NCBI GenBank assembly: GCA_022704885.1
Contig: JAKJFO010000026.1
Coordinates: 1 to 32,577 of the forward strand
Source: Candidatus Rifleibacteriota bacterium
GTDB taxonomy: Bacteria; Riflebacteria; Ozemobacteria; Ozemobacterales; Ozemobacteraceae
Length of the DNA: 32,577 nt
Direction: 5' to 3'
In this document: piece by piece, positions 16,022-24,016 of the stretch
Numbering within the stretch: the first letter of the stretch is position 1
How the letters are laid out: each line of letters opens with the position of its first letter
The notes under the pieces: generated by a model
The model's database searches: none
What the model was told of the DNA's origin: nothing
The model's input: only the letters and a program-made list of their open reading frames with translations
Program-made: the position numbers and the translations under genes

Positions 16022-17137
16022 GTGAAGCACCGGCAATTTCTCTTCATCCTCGGCACCAGACCGGAAGTCATCAAAATGGCTCCGGTCATTTTTGCCGCGC
16101 AAAAATGCGAAAATATCACGACACAGATACTTCATACCGGCCAGCATCGAGAACTGGCCGAAGAGATGTTCAAACACTTCAGGCTTGAGCCAGACTTCGA
16201 TCTCGCCGTAATGCAGCCTGACCAGTCACTTTTTCAGCTCACCAGCCGGATCACCGAAGGAATCGGCGAAATCGTCTCGCGCAACCAGTATGACATGATC
16301 TTCGTGCAGGGCGACACGTCGTCAGCCTTTCTCGGCGCTCTCAGCGGCTTTTATCAGAAGATTCCAGTAGGACATATCGAAGCCGGCCTGCGCACCCAGA
16401 ACCGCTACAGCCCTTTCCCGGAAGAAATCAACCGCCGCCTCGTCACTCCGCTCGCCAGCCTTCATTTTGCGCCAACTGAGCGCGCGCGCCAGATGCTGCT
16501 CAAAGAAGGAACCGCCGACCAGAGCATTTTTGTGACAGGAAACACAGTCATCGACGCCCTGCACTGGAGCCTGCAGCGCAAGCTCAGCACACCCCGAGAA
16601 TTTGCCGACATCTTCGCGGCTGACGGCCGCCTGATACTGGTAACCACACATCGCCGCGAAAACTTCGGCGAACCGCACCGACAGGTGTTTTCAGCCCTGC
16701 TCGAGCTCGTCGACAGATTCGACGATGTGCGCATTCTGTTTCCGATTCACCCGAACCCGCGAGTGCGCGACGAAGCAGCCAGACTGCTCAACAACCATCC
16801 GCGCATATATCTTAGCGCTCCGCTGAGTTATCAGGTTTTTATCATGGCCATGCAGCGCTGTTTTCTGATAATGAGCGACTCTGGTGGCGTTCAGGAAGAA
16901 GCTCCCAGCCTTAACAAGCCGGTTCTGGTGCTGCGCGAGTCGACCGAACGCCCGGAAGGCCTCGAAACAGGTGCTCTCAAGCTGGTCGGCACCGACAGAC
17001 AGAAAATCCTCGACAGCGCCAGCGAACTGCTCTGCGACCAGACCGCCTACGCCAGAATGGCCAACGCTCTCAACCCCTACGGCGACGGCAGGGCAGGGGA
17101 GCGCATAATCGAAGCCGCCACAGCCTTTTTGAGCTGA
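16022..17137 (+). CDS. wecB: UDP-N-acetylglucosamine 2-epimerase (non-hydrolysing)
   Basis: A 371-residue cytoplasmic enzyme that interconverts UDP-GlcNAc and UDP-ManNAc for surface-polysaccharide synthesis. Family marks: ILGTRPEVIKMAPVI (9-23), LHTGQHRELAEEMF, VQGDTSSAFLGAL (Asp98), VGHIEAGLRT (Glu120), PFPEEINRRL (Glu134/135), VTGNTVIDAL, TTHRRENFGE (His210) and the UDP-binding SDSGGVQEEAPSLNKPVLVL with RPEGLETGALKLVG. It starts at GTG 16022, six bases after the ftsH stop, with no clear ribosome site, so it is probably read by coupling to ftsH. The TagA-type transferase at 28298 would use a ManNAc donor made by this step. Pairing with ftsH is unusual for a sugar gene. Confidence 0.96.
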   Translation: MKHRQFLFILGTRPEVIKMAPVIFAAQKCENITTQILHTGQHRELAEEMFKHFRLEPDFDLAVMQPDQSLFQLTSRITEGIGEIVSRNQYDMIFVQGDTSSAFLGALSGFYQKIPVGHIEAGLRTQNRYSPFPEEINRRLVTPLASLHFAPTERARQMLLKEGTADQSIFVTGNTVIDALHWSLQRKLSTPREFADIFAADGRLILVTTHRRENFGEPHRQVFSALLELVDRFDDVRILFPIHPNPRVRDEAARLLNNHPRIYLSAPLSYQVFIMAMQRCFLIMSDSGGVQEEAPSLNKPVLVLRESTERPEGLETGALKLVGTDRQKILDSASELLCDQTAYARMANALNPYGDGRAGERIIEAATAFLS

Positions 17138-17162
17138 CCGTTTCGCCCCCACGCAGCGGATA

Positions 17163-17193
17163 GAAACCGCTGATTACACTGATTACACAGATT
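17163..17193 (-). repeat. Dispersed intergenic repeat, copy A (inverted)
   Basis: On the minus strand it begins AATCTGTGTAATCAG and ends ATCAGCGGTTTC. Copies in the opposite orientation occur at 18234-18265 and 27938-27969. All three lie between genes. Confidence 0.75.
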
Positions 17194-17440
17194 CTCGCAG
17201 AATACACCTCACTCATCTAAACCAGGTCGCCAACACTTTTTCATCACCACAAGACGGCAGGCTCTCTGACTCACAGCATCCTTCTCGTTTCTACGCCAGG
17301 CAGAACTACAGCAATTCACACTGAACTCTATACCCGAACAATTATTCGCGCTCAGCGAAGCGATGCTTGCACCCGGACGCGCTTGTTTCATCAGACACCC
17401 TGGCGCTAGTTCATTGTCACATAAGAGCTCAAGGTTCTCC

Positions 17441-17556
17441 GTCATTGCGAGGAGGGCGTCAGCCCGACGTGGCGTATGCCGAAGGCATAAGCCCAGCTCT
17501 TGAAGCTAATCCCATGGACAAAGAGATTGCTTCGTCGCTACGGTCCTCGCAATGAC
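17441..17556. repeat. MITE-like element with 13-bp terminal inverted repeats
   Basis: A 116-bp stretch bounded by perfect inverted repeats GTCATTGCGAGGA (17441-17453) and TCCTCGCAATGAC (17544-17556). Inside are GGGCGTCAGCCCGACG and GAGATTGCTTCGTCGCTACGG. The ends look like the well-known GTCATTGCGAGG...GCAATGAC intergenic elements of many bacterial genomes. It has no coding capacity and no clear target duplication was made out. Confidence 0.8.
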
Positions 17557-17799
17557 AGTTTTGAGCTTGCAATTCAAATGTGACAGAGGACAAGCGCATC
17601 CTGCGCGTCGTAATCGAAAAACAAAATTTATTTACTCAGACAACTCAGAAAAGATCGATCCTGAGCTCATAAAAGGGCCAGTGGGTGAAGTTCGAGAACA
17701 GTTCGACTACCTTTTTGCGCTTACAGAGAGCTATCTGCGCTTACACTCCTCATATAATCCACCCTCTCTTTCAGTTGTCTCCCCTTCAGCCTCAATTTT

Positions 17800-17935
17800 A
17801 AACATAAGACTGATAATATCATCACTATTTTCAATAAAATATAACTATTTTGATCATATTTTATATAATTTTATCAGATAAAAATACATATTATTATCAA
17901 AATATTAAAAAATAATCAGATTAATCTGATTCAAC
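17800..17935. other. AT-rich patch with perfect palindromes
   Basis: Strongly AT-rich stretch unlike its surroundings. It holds TTTTATC-A-GATAAAA (17869-17883) and the perfect 18-bp palindrome AATCAGATTAATCTGATT (17914-17931). No DnaA-box cluster was found, so an origin is not claimed. Could be an easily melted site, a protein-binding dyad or decayed foreign DNA. Confidence 0.6.
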
Positions 17936-18233
17936 GCCAGCAATTCTCAATTAAGCGGCAAGGCTTCACCAGCCCGCGTCGGGGCTTGAACCACCAACTC
18001 TCTCATAGTGAAAATCTGGGGTCTCGCACAGAGGGCGACGATTACGATCCATATTTTAAAATCCGCCCCGGGCGCCCTCTTGCAGTCATTCTATGCGGAA
18101 CCGAAAGTGAAGTCGCAAAATCCAGGTATTGCAGCCTGCCGCAGCCTCTTAGCGGCGCGCAGCCACACAAGCACAGTCAGACATAACTTCAGATCCCTGC
18201 TACCTGCAGCTAAATTCTGACATAGCACTCAAA

Positions 18234-18265
18234 AATCTGCGTCAATCAGTAAAATCTGCGGTTTC
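18234..18265 (+). repeat. Dispersed intergenic repeat, copy B
   Basis: Begins AATCTGCGTCAATC and ends AATCTGCGGTTTC (32 bases). It shares its first 14 and last 12 or more bases with copy C at 27938-27969; the middle differs. Confidence 0.8.
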
Positions 18266-18510
18266 TGTTCTTTTTCCCGGCATTTATCTGGCGGCATGGC
18301 TCTCGCCGGCGGTGACCCCGCAAAATCGGCAAAAAAAAGCGGCCGCTTTCGCGACCACTTCAGCTTATAAAAAAAGCGCAGAGTAACTGCATGATCAGGC
18401 AACAAAAAATAAGCCTGGCTACTAAAACAGAGTTAAACAGACAGGTTCAGCGTATAAAAGTAAATTTTGAAAAGGTTCTGGCGACATATGCGTCAGAAAA
18501 CCGGCAATAA

Positions 18511-19935
18511 TCAGTGTTGATGCTCGGCCGCAATCTGGCTTCTGGGAGCAAGTATCTCGAGAGCTTTCTGTTCAGCTTCTGGAAGGCGGGTTCTTGCCAG
18601 ATCAAGTCTTGGGCCAGCTTTTCGATCGATAAATAATCTCATAAAATCGATAACGCGTTCGCGCTGAGGCTCACCCACAGCTGTCGAATGAGTTTTTATC
18701 AAAATTTCGATATCCTCGGGTTCGAGTATTTCAAGCAGATAATGAGTTGTTTCGGCCAAGGCATCTGCCCCAATCTCAAGAAAGGTCTTAAGCATAATTC
18801 TGGCGCCGTCTTCTTTCGGCATCAGCATGGCAGACAGACCACGGGCATTTACCGCCAGGTGATGATTGTCGATGGTCCCGGCAAGGTTTTCGAGCGCCAC
18901 GCGGTTTTTCTGTGCAAACAGCGCGTAAAGAGCATTTAAACGAATCTCAATCGACTCGCCATGGCGGGCTGCAAGCTCTTCAAGCATGGCGCCGGTCTGC
19001 TCGCGTTCAAAGCCGCCCAGCGAGGTTACCGCCATCAGACGCACCTCTGACGACTCATCGTTGAGCATACGAGCCAGCGACTCAGGGCTCAACGCAGCAG
19101 AAGCCTTCTGCATCGAAGCGGCCGCGGCCTGGCGCACCCACTTATCACTGTGTGAAACACCTTCTTTGATCATGGCAGCAAACGGCAGATTAAACTCAGA
19201 CAGATCTATCACTTTTAACATAACTTGAGCAAAATCAGCGTCGACGCGCTGCAGAGCAGCCATTGTCTCCTGAAGAAGCTGCTGATCCATGGCGCGCCAT
19301 TCCATGCGCAACTGGCGCAAAGCTTCTGACGAAGATGGGTTTATCAACAATCTGATCACTGGTTCGCCGCCGAGGCGCTTAAGAGCCATTAGAGAGGTTT
19401 CTACAAACTGATAATTAGCATATTCATTTAATTTTTCTGATGATTTAATCATCAATCTGATAATAGCAGGTATTCCGGCAACCCCGGAGGCCTTAACAAC
19501 TAATTCTACCGCCCGACTCATTCGGGCAAAGTCCATGTTGCTGTCGAGCGCGTCGAGAGCATCGGGAGCCAGACGGCCAATCTTCAGATGATCGACGTCG
19601 ATCGAGTCAGAAACGTCTGCGATAGCCGCCAGCAACGATGGTCGGCATGATATGTCTGCATCGCGCATGGCAGTCTGTAGTCGATCGAAGATCTTTGCTC
19701 CCTTCTCAGGGTGAAAATACAGAAAGTCTTCGATTTTACGCGCAACGACAGCCTGCACCGGCACAGTCAGGGTGGCCAGCTTTTCGAGCAGCACAGCCAG
19801 AGAAAAACCACCCATGTCAATGATGTCGCAGACAGCGTTTTCAAGCCGTTTTTCCGGCGTTCTTTCTAATTGTTCGACCATGCGTCGAAGGGCTTTAACA
19901 TTGCGTGACCGTTTTGGTTTGTTGGTTGTTGTCAT
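18511..19935 (-). CDS. HEAT-like repeat protein, third gene of the helicase operon
   Basis: A 474-residue cytoplasmic protein with no catalytic motif. After a basic N-terminus (MTTTNKPKRSRNVKALRRMV) it is helical throughout. HEAT-like units are clearest in the middle: WVRQAAAASMQKAS, SPESLARMLNDESSEVRLMA with VTSLGGFERE, and IEIRLNALYALFAQKNRVALENL. The frame also opens at 19959, but ATG 19935 is preferred because AGGAACACTCA precedes it, while the upstream ATG overlaps the TPR stop and lacks a ribosome site. It follows the TPR gene by 14 bases and is the last gene of the operon. By analogy it would act as a scaffold, possibly for the helicase; this is inference from position. Confidence 0.8.
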   Translation of the reverse strand: MTTTNKPKRSRNVKALRRMVEQLERTPEKRLENAVCDIIDMGGFSLAVLLEKLATLTVPVQAVVARKIEDFLYFHPEKGAKIFDRLQTAMRDADISCRPSLLAAIADVSDSIDVDHLKIGRLAPDALDALDSNMDFARMSRAVELVVKASGVAGIPAIIRLMIKSSEKLNEYANYQFVETSLMALKRLGGEPVIRLLINPSSSEALRQLRMEWRAMDQQLLQETMAALQRVDADFAQVMLKVIDLSEFNLPFAAMIKEGVSHSDKWVRQAAAASMQKASAALSPESLARMLNDESSEVRLMAVTSLGGFEREQTGAMLEELAARHGESIEIRLNALYALFAQKNRVALENLAGTIDNHHLAVNARGLSAMLMPKEDGARIMLKTFLEIGADALAETTHYLLEILEPEDIEILIKTHSTAVGEPQRERVIDFMRLFIDRKAGPRLDLARTRLPEAEQKALEILAPRSQIAAEHQH

Positions 19936-19949
19936 TGAGTGTTCCTGAT

Positions 19950-21842
19950 TCAGAGACATTTAAGCAGTCGCACCAGGCGCGCTTTGTCGATTTCCCGCAA
20001 AGCGCCGATCTCGACCATCTTGCGCGTCTCAGTCTTCAAACGTTCGCGCTGCGAAAAATTCAGGCTGTCTTTCAGCACCATAGCTGGTATGACAGCGTAA
20101 AGCGAATCGCAGTCGATGGCGTGCTGCCAGAAGTTCCAGAATTTTGCGGTCTTATTACGTATCAGCGAATTCATCGCCGACATTGCCAGCGCTTCGGCAT
20201 TGCGCGCTTCAAGGCGCAATACAAGATCGAATTCACGCTGAGCCGACGAAAAGTCGCCGGCAAAGAAAAAAGCTTTGCCAAACAGCATGTGATCTTCGAT
20301 AAAACGCGGGTGATAATCGCCGATCTTCTGCAGATGCCGCATTATTCCCTTGCCATCGCCGGTAGCGAGCGTCAACTCTACCCTGGCGATAATTTCGACG
20401 AGACTTTCGATGCCGTCACTGAAGTTTTCCCAGACTTTGAGTGCCCGGGCCGGCTGCCCCTGCATTATGGCAAGGCGCGAATACCAGACCGCGAGTTCTT
20501 CGTCAGTGCTGTTCTTTTCGAACAGCTGTTTAAACGTGTTCTCGGCCGTTTCAAGCTCATCAAGCCGCATGGCCGTGTAGGCATAGAGAAACAGCGCGTG
20601 CTGTTCCGCCGGGTATTCTTTGAGAATAATCTCAAGCCGGCCGGCAGCACGTTCGAATTCTTTGTCGAAAAGGTCAAGCTCGGTCATCGCCAGATCAAGT
20701 TCCGGCATATGCCCGAGATCACGCAGAGAATCGCGCAGAATGGCGCGGGCGGCCTCAGTATCACCCTTCATCGCCAGCGATTTTGCCAGATCGATGCGGT
20801 GACGTGGCTCTTTTGGCCGGCTCAGATGAACTTCTGAGTATATCTCAGCTGCGCGGCCGAATTCGCGCGCCTGAAAAAGCAGATTAGCCAGTTCATCAGC
20901 AACCAGCAGGTCGGCAGGATCCTTGCGCCGCAACCCCTCAAGCTCTTTGACCGCTAATTCAAGTCTGATGCGCCCGTCATAAAGCCCGTCGAGAATGTCG
21001 TAAACGTCGGTTTCGTGACGGCTCAACCCAGATTCGAGGCGCGAAGCAGCCGCCTTCTTGCGAAGAACCGGCAGACGACGGGCCATTTCGTTGTATTTTT
21101 CGCGCAACAGGCTCGGCGAGTCGATTGTTTCGAGCCCCTTGTTGATGACTTCGACCGCTTCCTGAATTTTGCCGTCACCCAGATAGACATCGGCGAGCTT
21201 GACCAGCAGTTCCTGATTGGTCGGCTCGATCATCATCGCACGTTTGAGAGCAGTAACTGCCTTCTCCCTGTTCTCGAGGCGCAGCTGGCACTGATAAATC
21301 CCGAGCAGCGGCAAAATCGAATCGCAGGCCACCGTACTGGCGCGCCTGAAAATATCGAGAGCCTCATCGAACCGCTCGAGCTGCATCAGGTCGTCGCCGA
21401 GGCGTAGCAAGGCATCAGCATCGCCGGCGATGGTTTCGAGCTGCCCGAGAGTGATTGCCACCGACTGTTCGATGCGCCCGAGATGCCGCAGACAGACAGC
21501 AATGAGCTTTTTAACATCGAGGTCTTCAGGTTGCAGAGCGCCGGCGCGATTAAAATATGCCAGCGCCTGCTCATATTCTTCGCGGTAAACATAAGCCTTA
21601 CCGATGTTATAAAGCGCCATGCCGTTATCAGGCTCTTTTTCGAGCACCTGCCTGAGCAGCTTCACCGCGCGATCAGATAGCCCTTTCTGAAGACAGGCCG
21701 CGCCAAGATTCAGCATGATATTGATATTGTCGGGGTCGAGACGCAGAGCCCGGTCATACTCTTCGATCGCATGGTCGAATAAACCACGCTGCTGCAGATC
21801 GACGCCTTTTTCGAAAAATTCCTGTGCGGTTTCTGTTTCCAT
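19950..21842 (-). CDS. TPR-repeat protein, second gene of the helicase operon
   Basis: A 630-residue protein made largely of tetratricopeptide repeats. The N-terminal half holds textbook 34-residue units: AQEFFEKGVDLQQRGLFDHA with EEYDRALRLDPDN, then IMLNLGAACLQKGLSDRAVK, ALYNIGKAYVYREEYEQALA and ALLRLGDDLMQLERFDEALD. More divergent units run to about residue 560 (HMLFGKAFFFAGDFSSAQRE is another good one). No signal peptide or membrane segment, so cytoplasmic. Its ATG directly follows the helicase stop codon (TAAATG), so translation is coupled. TPR arrays mediate protein-protein contact; the likely partner is one of the two operon neighbours, which is inference. Confidence 0.9.
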   Translation of the reverse strand: METETAQEFFEKGVDLQQRGLFDHAIEEYDRALRLDPDNINIMLNLGAACLQKGLSDRAVKLLRQVLEKEPDNGMALYNIGKAYVYREEYEQALAYFNRAGALQPEDLDVKKLIAVCLRHLGRIEQSVAITLGQLETIAGDADALLRLGDDLMQLERFDEALDIFRRASTVACDSILPLLGIYQCQLRLENREKAVTALKRAMMIEPTNQELLVKLADVYLGDGKIQEAVEVINKGLETIDSPSLLREKYNEMARRLPVLRKKAAASRLESGLSRHETDVYDILDGLYDGRIRLELAVKELEGLRRKDPADLLVADELANLLFQAREFGRAAEIYSEVHLSRPKEPRHRIDLAKSLAMKGDTEAARAILRDSLRDLGHMPELDLAMTELDLFDKEFERAAGRLEIILKEYPAEQHALFLYAYTAMRLDELETAENTFKQLFEKNSTDEELAVWYSRLAIMQGQPARALKVWENFSDGIESLVEIIARVELTLATGDGKGIMRHLQKIGDYHPRFIEDHMLFGKAFFFAGDFSSAQREFDLVLRLEARNAEALAMSAMNSLIRNKTAKFWNFWQHAIDCDSLYAVIPAMVLKDSLNFSQRERLKTETRKMVEIGALREIDKARLVRLLKCL

Positions 21843-23444
21843 TTAAAATTCCTCGGCCCGGCCGGGGTTACGACGACCGGCGGCGGCCTGATTACTCTGC
21901 TGTTCTTTGAAGCGCTCGAGATTCTCGATCATCGCCGTGTAGTTTTCGACTTCCTGGGGAGCGCATTCCTTGAATTTGGAATAAGCCTCAAAATACCGGT
22001 AAAAAATGCGTGCATTTGTACTGCCCATCTTGTTCTTAGCAATATATGCCTCGGTGATCGGAATCATGAAGCTGTCTTCTTTACCCCATTCCCATTCTAG
22101 GAAAGGCGTATCGAAGTTGTTGAGATAGTCGCAGTACAAAAAGAATACCGCGTAGGGGTCATAGAGCAGCCCCATGATTTCTTCGAGGTCTTCTTTTACC
22201 GGTCGCCTGCTGCTGATGGCTTTGGGCAAACCGGCGGTCGCGATTACCGTTACGCCTTCGACTGCCGCCAGGCTCTTGAGTTCGGCTGACAGCAGGTTGC
22301 AGCGTTCGTTGAAGGTCATCTGCGCCTGATTGCGCATCAGTATCTTGAAAATCGGGTCGATGATTACGGCAACATCGCCGGCCCTTTCGAGGCGAGTGCG
22401 CTTGACATATTTTTTGACATCGTCGATGAACAGGCGGCCACAGGATTCATCGACAAGAATGAGGCGGCTGCTCATGCTGCCAACTGTCTGCAGCGCCGCT
22501 TTTCGTTTGTCTTCGATATCGCTGCGCACATTGTAAGGGTTCTTGACATAGTCGATAGGTATTTCAGCCGCCTGCGAAACGATCTTCGAAGTCGCGTCGA
22601 GACGATTCAGATCGAGACTGAAAAATATGACAGTAAGATCGGGGTTGAGGTTTGTGAGATCCCATGCCAGCTGGGTCGCAAAGGTAGACTTGCCCATGCC
22701 GACGCCGCCGGTGATCAGGTAGAATTCTTTCTGAAAGCCGTTCAGGCGTTCCATCAAGATCGGGAAGTTCGTCTGCAGACCAAGATAGCTGCGTTTCTGC
22801 TCGCGATGATCGGTAATCAGCTCTTCCATTTCGGCGAGATGCGAGTCGAGACTTCTGATGTAACCGGCACTGCCCTGCAGAAAAAGATTGCGCAGAGACT
22901 GAATGCTGTTACCAAGAATCTCGAAAGCGTCTTTTTCGCCATGAATGATGCGCTCAGAGAACTGGACCATGGTGCGATGCGCTTCTACCCTGATATTTCG
23001 ATCTCTGATGCGCTCGATAACCGGTTCGACATCATCGAGCATGCTGACGCCGGCTCGCGAAAAGGGCGAAAGAAAAAGTTCTCTGACCCGGTCTTCACCG
23101 CCGGCAAGCTCAAGCCGTGTTTTTTTGCCGGGTCGTTCCTGTGCCAGCAGCGCCATCAGGTTGGCAAGATTGATCTGGAGGCCGTCTTCGATCAACTCAA
23201 GCATGGCACCAAGCAGGATACGGTTCGCTTCGGGGCCCTGAAAATCGGTAATGGTAAAGTGGTTCTCTTCGAGCTGGCGCCCGATCACGACGGGTTCGAA
23301 AACCAGATTGGCAAGAATGCGCTCTTCGTCAAGTTCGACCTCGCGCAGATATTCGACCAGGTTGCTTCTGATATCCGGGCTGCCGGCTACCATTCCACTG
23401 TTTTTCTTTTTTACCGGGCGCTGCCCGCTTTTATGTGCTGCCAC
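21843..23444 (-). CDS. Divergent DnaB-like helicase/ATPase
   Basis: A 533-residue protein with the two-domain plan of replicative helicase DnaB. The N-terminal part (~35-170) follows the DnaB-N pattern (ILANLVFEPVVIGRQLEENH, then ILLGAMLELIEDGLQINLAN). The RecA-type ATPase part (~220-480) has Walker A GGVGMGKST (246-254), the H1a-like VIFFSLDLNRLD, and Walker B VAVIIDP (Asp363). Unlike DnaB, the motif-H3 sensor SQL is replaced by ATAGLPKA and the ESGAIEQDAD stretch by IMGLLYDPYAV. The late AKNKMGSTNARIFYRYF corresponds to the DnaB KNRNGPTG motif. The start is GTG 23444: GGAGGTAAAC precedes it, and an upstream ATG at 23498 lies inside the promoter. It could be this organism's replicative helicase or a specialised paralog; the motif changes favour the latter. 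Confidence 0.8.
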   Translation of the reverse strand: MAAHKSGQRPVKKKNSGMVAGSPDIRSNLVEYLREVELDEERILANLVFEPVVIGRQLEENHFTITDFQGPEANRILLGAMLELIEDGLQINLANLMALLAQERPGKKTRLELAGGEDRVRELFLSPFSRAGVSMLDDVEPVIERIRDRNIRVEAHRTMVQFSERIIHGEKDAFEILGNSIQSLRNLFLQGSAGYIRSLDSHLAEMEELITDHREQKRSYLGLQTNFPILMERLNGFQKEFYLITGGVGMGKSTFATQLAWDLTNLNPDLTVIFFSLDLNRLDATSKIVSQAAEIPIDYVKNPYNVRSDIEDKRKAALQTVGSMSSRLILVDESCGRLFIDDVKKYVKRTRLERAGDVAVIIDPIFKILMRNQAQMTFNERCNLLSAELKSLAAVEGVTVIATAGLPKAISSRRPVKEDLEEIMGLLYDPYAVFFLYCDYLNNFDTPFLEWEWGKEDSFMIPITEAYIAKNKMGSTNARIFYRYFEAYSKFKECAPQEVENYTAMIENLERFKEQQSNQAAAGRRNPGRAEEF

Positions 23445-23469
23445 GTTTACCTCCGCTGCATTCTGCAAC

Positions 23470-23498
23470 ATTCTAATGCAGCACGCGTACCCTGTCAA
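23470..23498 (-). promoter_or_regulatory. Near-consensus promoter of the helicase-TPR-HEAT operon
   Basis: On the minus strand TTGACA (23498-23493), a 17-base spacer, and TAGAAT (23475-23470). This is the best sigma70-type promoter in the window. Transcription would begin near 23463, about 19 bases before the GTG start with its GGAGG site. Confidence 0.8.
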
Positions 23499-23533
23499 TG
23501 AGCATTACACGCCGGCAATCTATTGCTTGACTC

Positions 23534-23553
23534 AGTGACAGATATTTGTTACT
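23534..23553. promoter_or_regulatory. Dyad between the helicase operon and the Rrf2 gene (candidate operator)
   Basis: AGTGACA-N6-TGTTACT, an inverted repeat with six of seven paired positions, in the 143-bp region between two divergent genes. It stands about 35 bases before the rrf2 start and 36 bases upstream of the -35 of the helicase promoter. Rrf2 regulators bind dyads of about this size, often in their own promoter. The assignment is inference. Confidence 0.4.
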
Positions 23554-23587
23554 CATTTTATATCATTATAGACTGGCGGAAGACAAG

Positions 23588-24016
23588 ATGATTACACGAG
23601 AAGCTGATTATGCGATTCGAACAGTACTGTATCTGACTCAGCACAGCAGCGAGGGCGCGGTTGCCACAACCGAAATCAGTGAAAAGATGCAGATTCCCTA
23701 TAGATTTCTGCGCAAAATTTCGCACCATCTGGTCGAAGCTGGCATACTGGCGACCCACCGCGGCAAACAGGGCGGCATTTTTCTGGCTCGCAAGCCGGCC
23801 GAGATTTCGCTTCTTGACGTGCTTGAACTGTTCGACCAGCGCGCCATCAACCTGAACATCTGTTGTCAGGATCTCGACGCCTGCGACCGCAGTCGGCAAT
23901 GCCCTATTCACACCCGGCTGGAACAGCTGCAAAAGAAGCTGCGAGCTGAATATGCTGCCTGCACCTTTGATGAGCTGACCGGCAGCAAGTGTGCAAAATA
24001 CGTCAGAGAGGCTTGA
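23588..24016 (+). CDS. Rrf2-family transcription regulator with IscR-type Fe-S ligands
   Basis: A 142-residue DNA-binding regulator. The N-terminal winged helix is typical: MITREADYAIRTVLYLTQH, then TTEISEKMQIPYRFLRKISH and GILATHRGKQGGIFLAR. The Fe-S region reads Cys93-x5-Cys99-x5-Cys105-x2-His108, the same spacing as the [2Fe-2S] ligands of IscR, so it probably senses Fe-S status, NO or redox. An additional Cys92 lies beside the first ligand. The frame is open to 23546, but ATG 23588 is chosen because GGAAG precedes it and the family starts here. No isc/suf genes are adjacent, so it may control the divergent helicase operon, itself, or distant genes. Its 3' end overlaps the convergent neighbour by 14 bases. 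Confidence 0.93.
   Translation: MITREADYAIRTVLYLTQHSSEGAVATTEISEKMQIPYRFLRKISHHLVEAGILATHRGKQGGIFLARKPAEISLLDVLELFDQRAINLNICCQDLDACDRSRQCPIHTRLEQLQKKLRAEYAACTFDELTGSKCAKYVREA

Larger units (their letters stand above)
17138..18510. other. Long gene-poor region with repeats and AT-rich patch
   Basis: About 1.4 kb without a gene I can support; short open frames here have no ribosome site or family likeness. It holds a 6-bp hairpin right after wecB (17155-17173, no T run), a copy of the dispersed repeat (17163-17193), a MITE-like element (17441-17556), an AT-rich palindromic patch (~17800-17935), a second copy of the dispersed repeat (18234-18265) and scattered A runs. Base composition shifts sharply from mixed to AT-rich and back. 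It may be degraded mobile DNA. Confidence 0.6.

Noticed and set aside
17209..17445. A 78-codon minus-strand frame in the gene-poor region
   Set aside because: Composition is irregular, ribosome site absent and it touches the MITE-like element; I see no family likeness.
17552..17881. A 109-codon plus-strand frame running into the AT-rich patch
   Set aside because: It begins inside the MITE-like element and has no recognisable domain; composition shifts halfway.
17800..17935. Replication origin next to the helicase operon
   Set aside because: No cluster of DnaA boxes and no dnaA, dnaN or gyrase genes nearby; only AT-richness and palindromes were seen.
17970..18045. A tRNA-like T-loop (GGTTCAAGC on the minus strand)
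   Set aside because: The five-base stems on either side do not pair and no matching acceptor or anticodon arm was found.
23445..23498. ATG at 23498 as the start of the DnaB-like protein
   Set aside because: It lies in the -35 box of a near-consensus promoter, while GTG 23444 has GGAGG at the right distance.
22806..23501. A 231-codon frame antisense to the DnaB-like gene
   Set aside because: Shadow of a strongly supported gene; no family likeness and no ribosome site.
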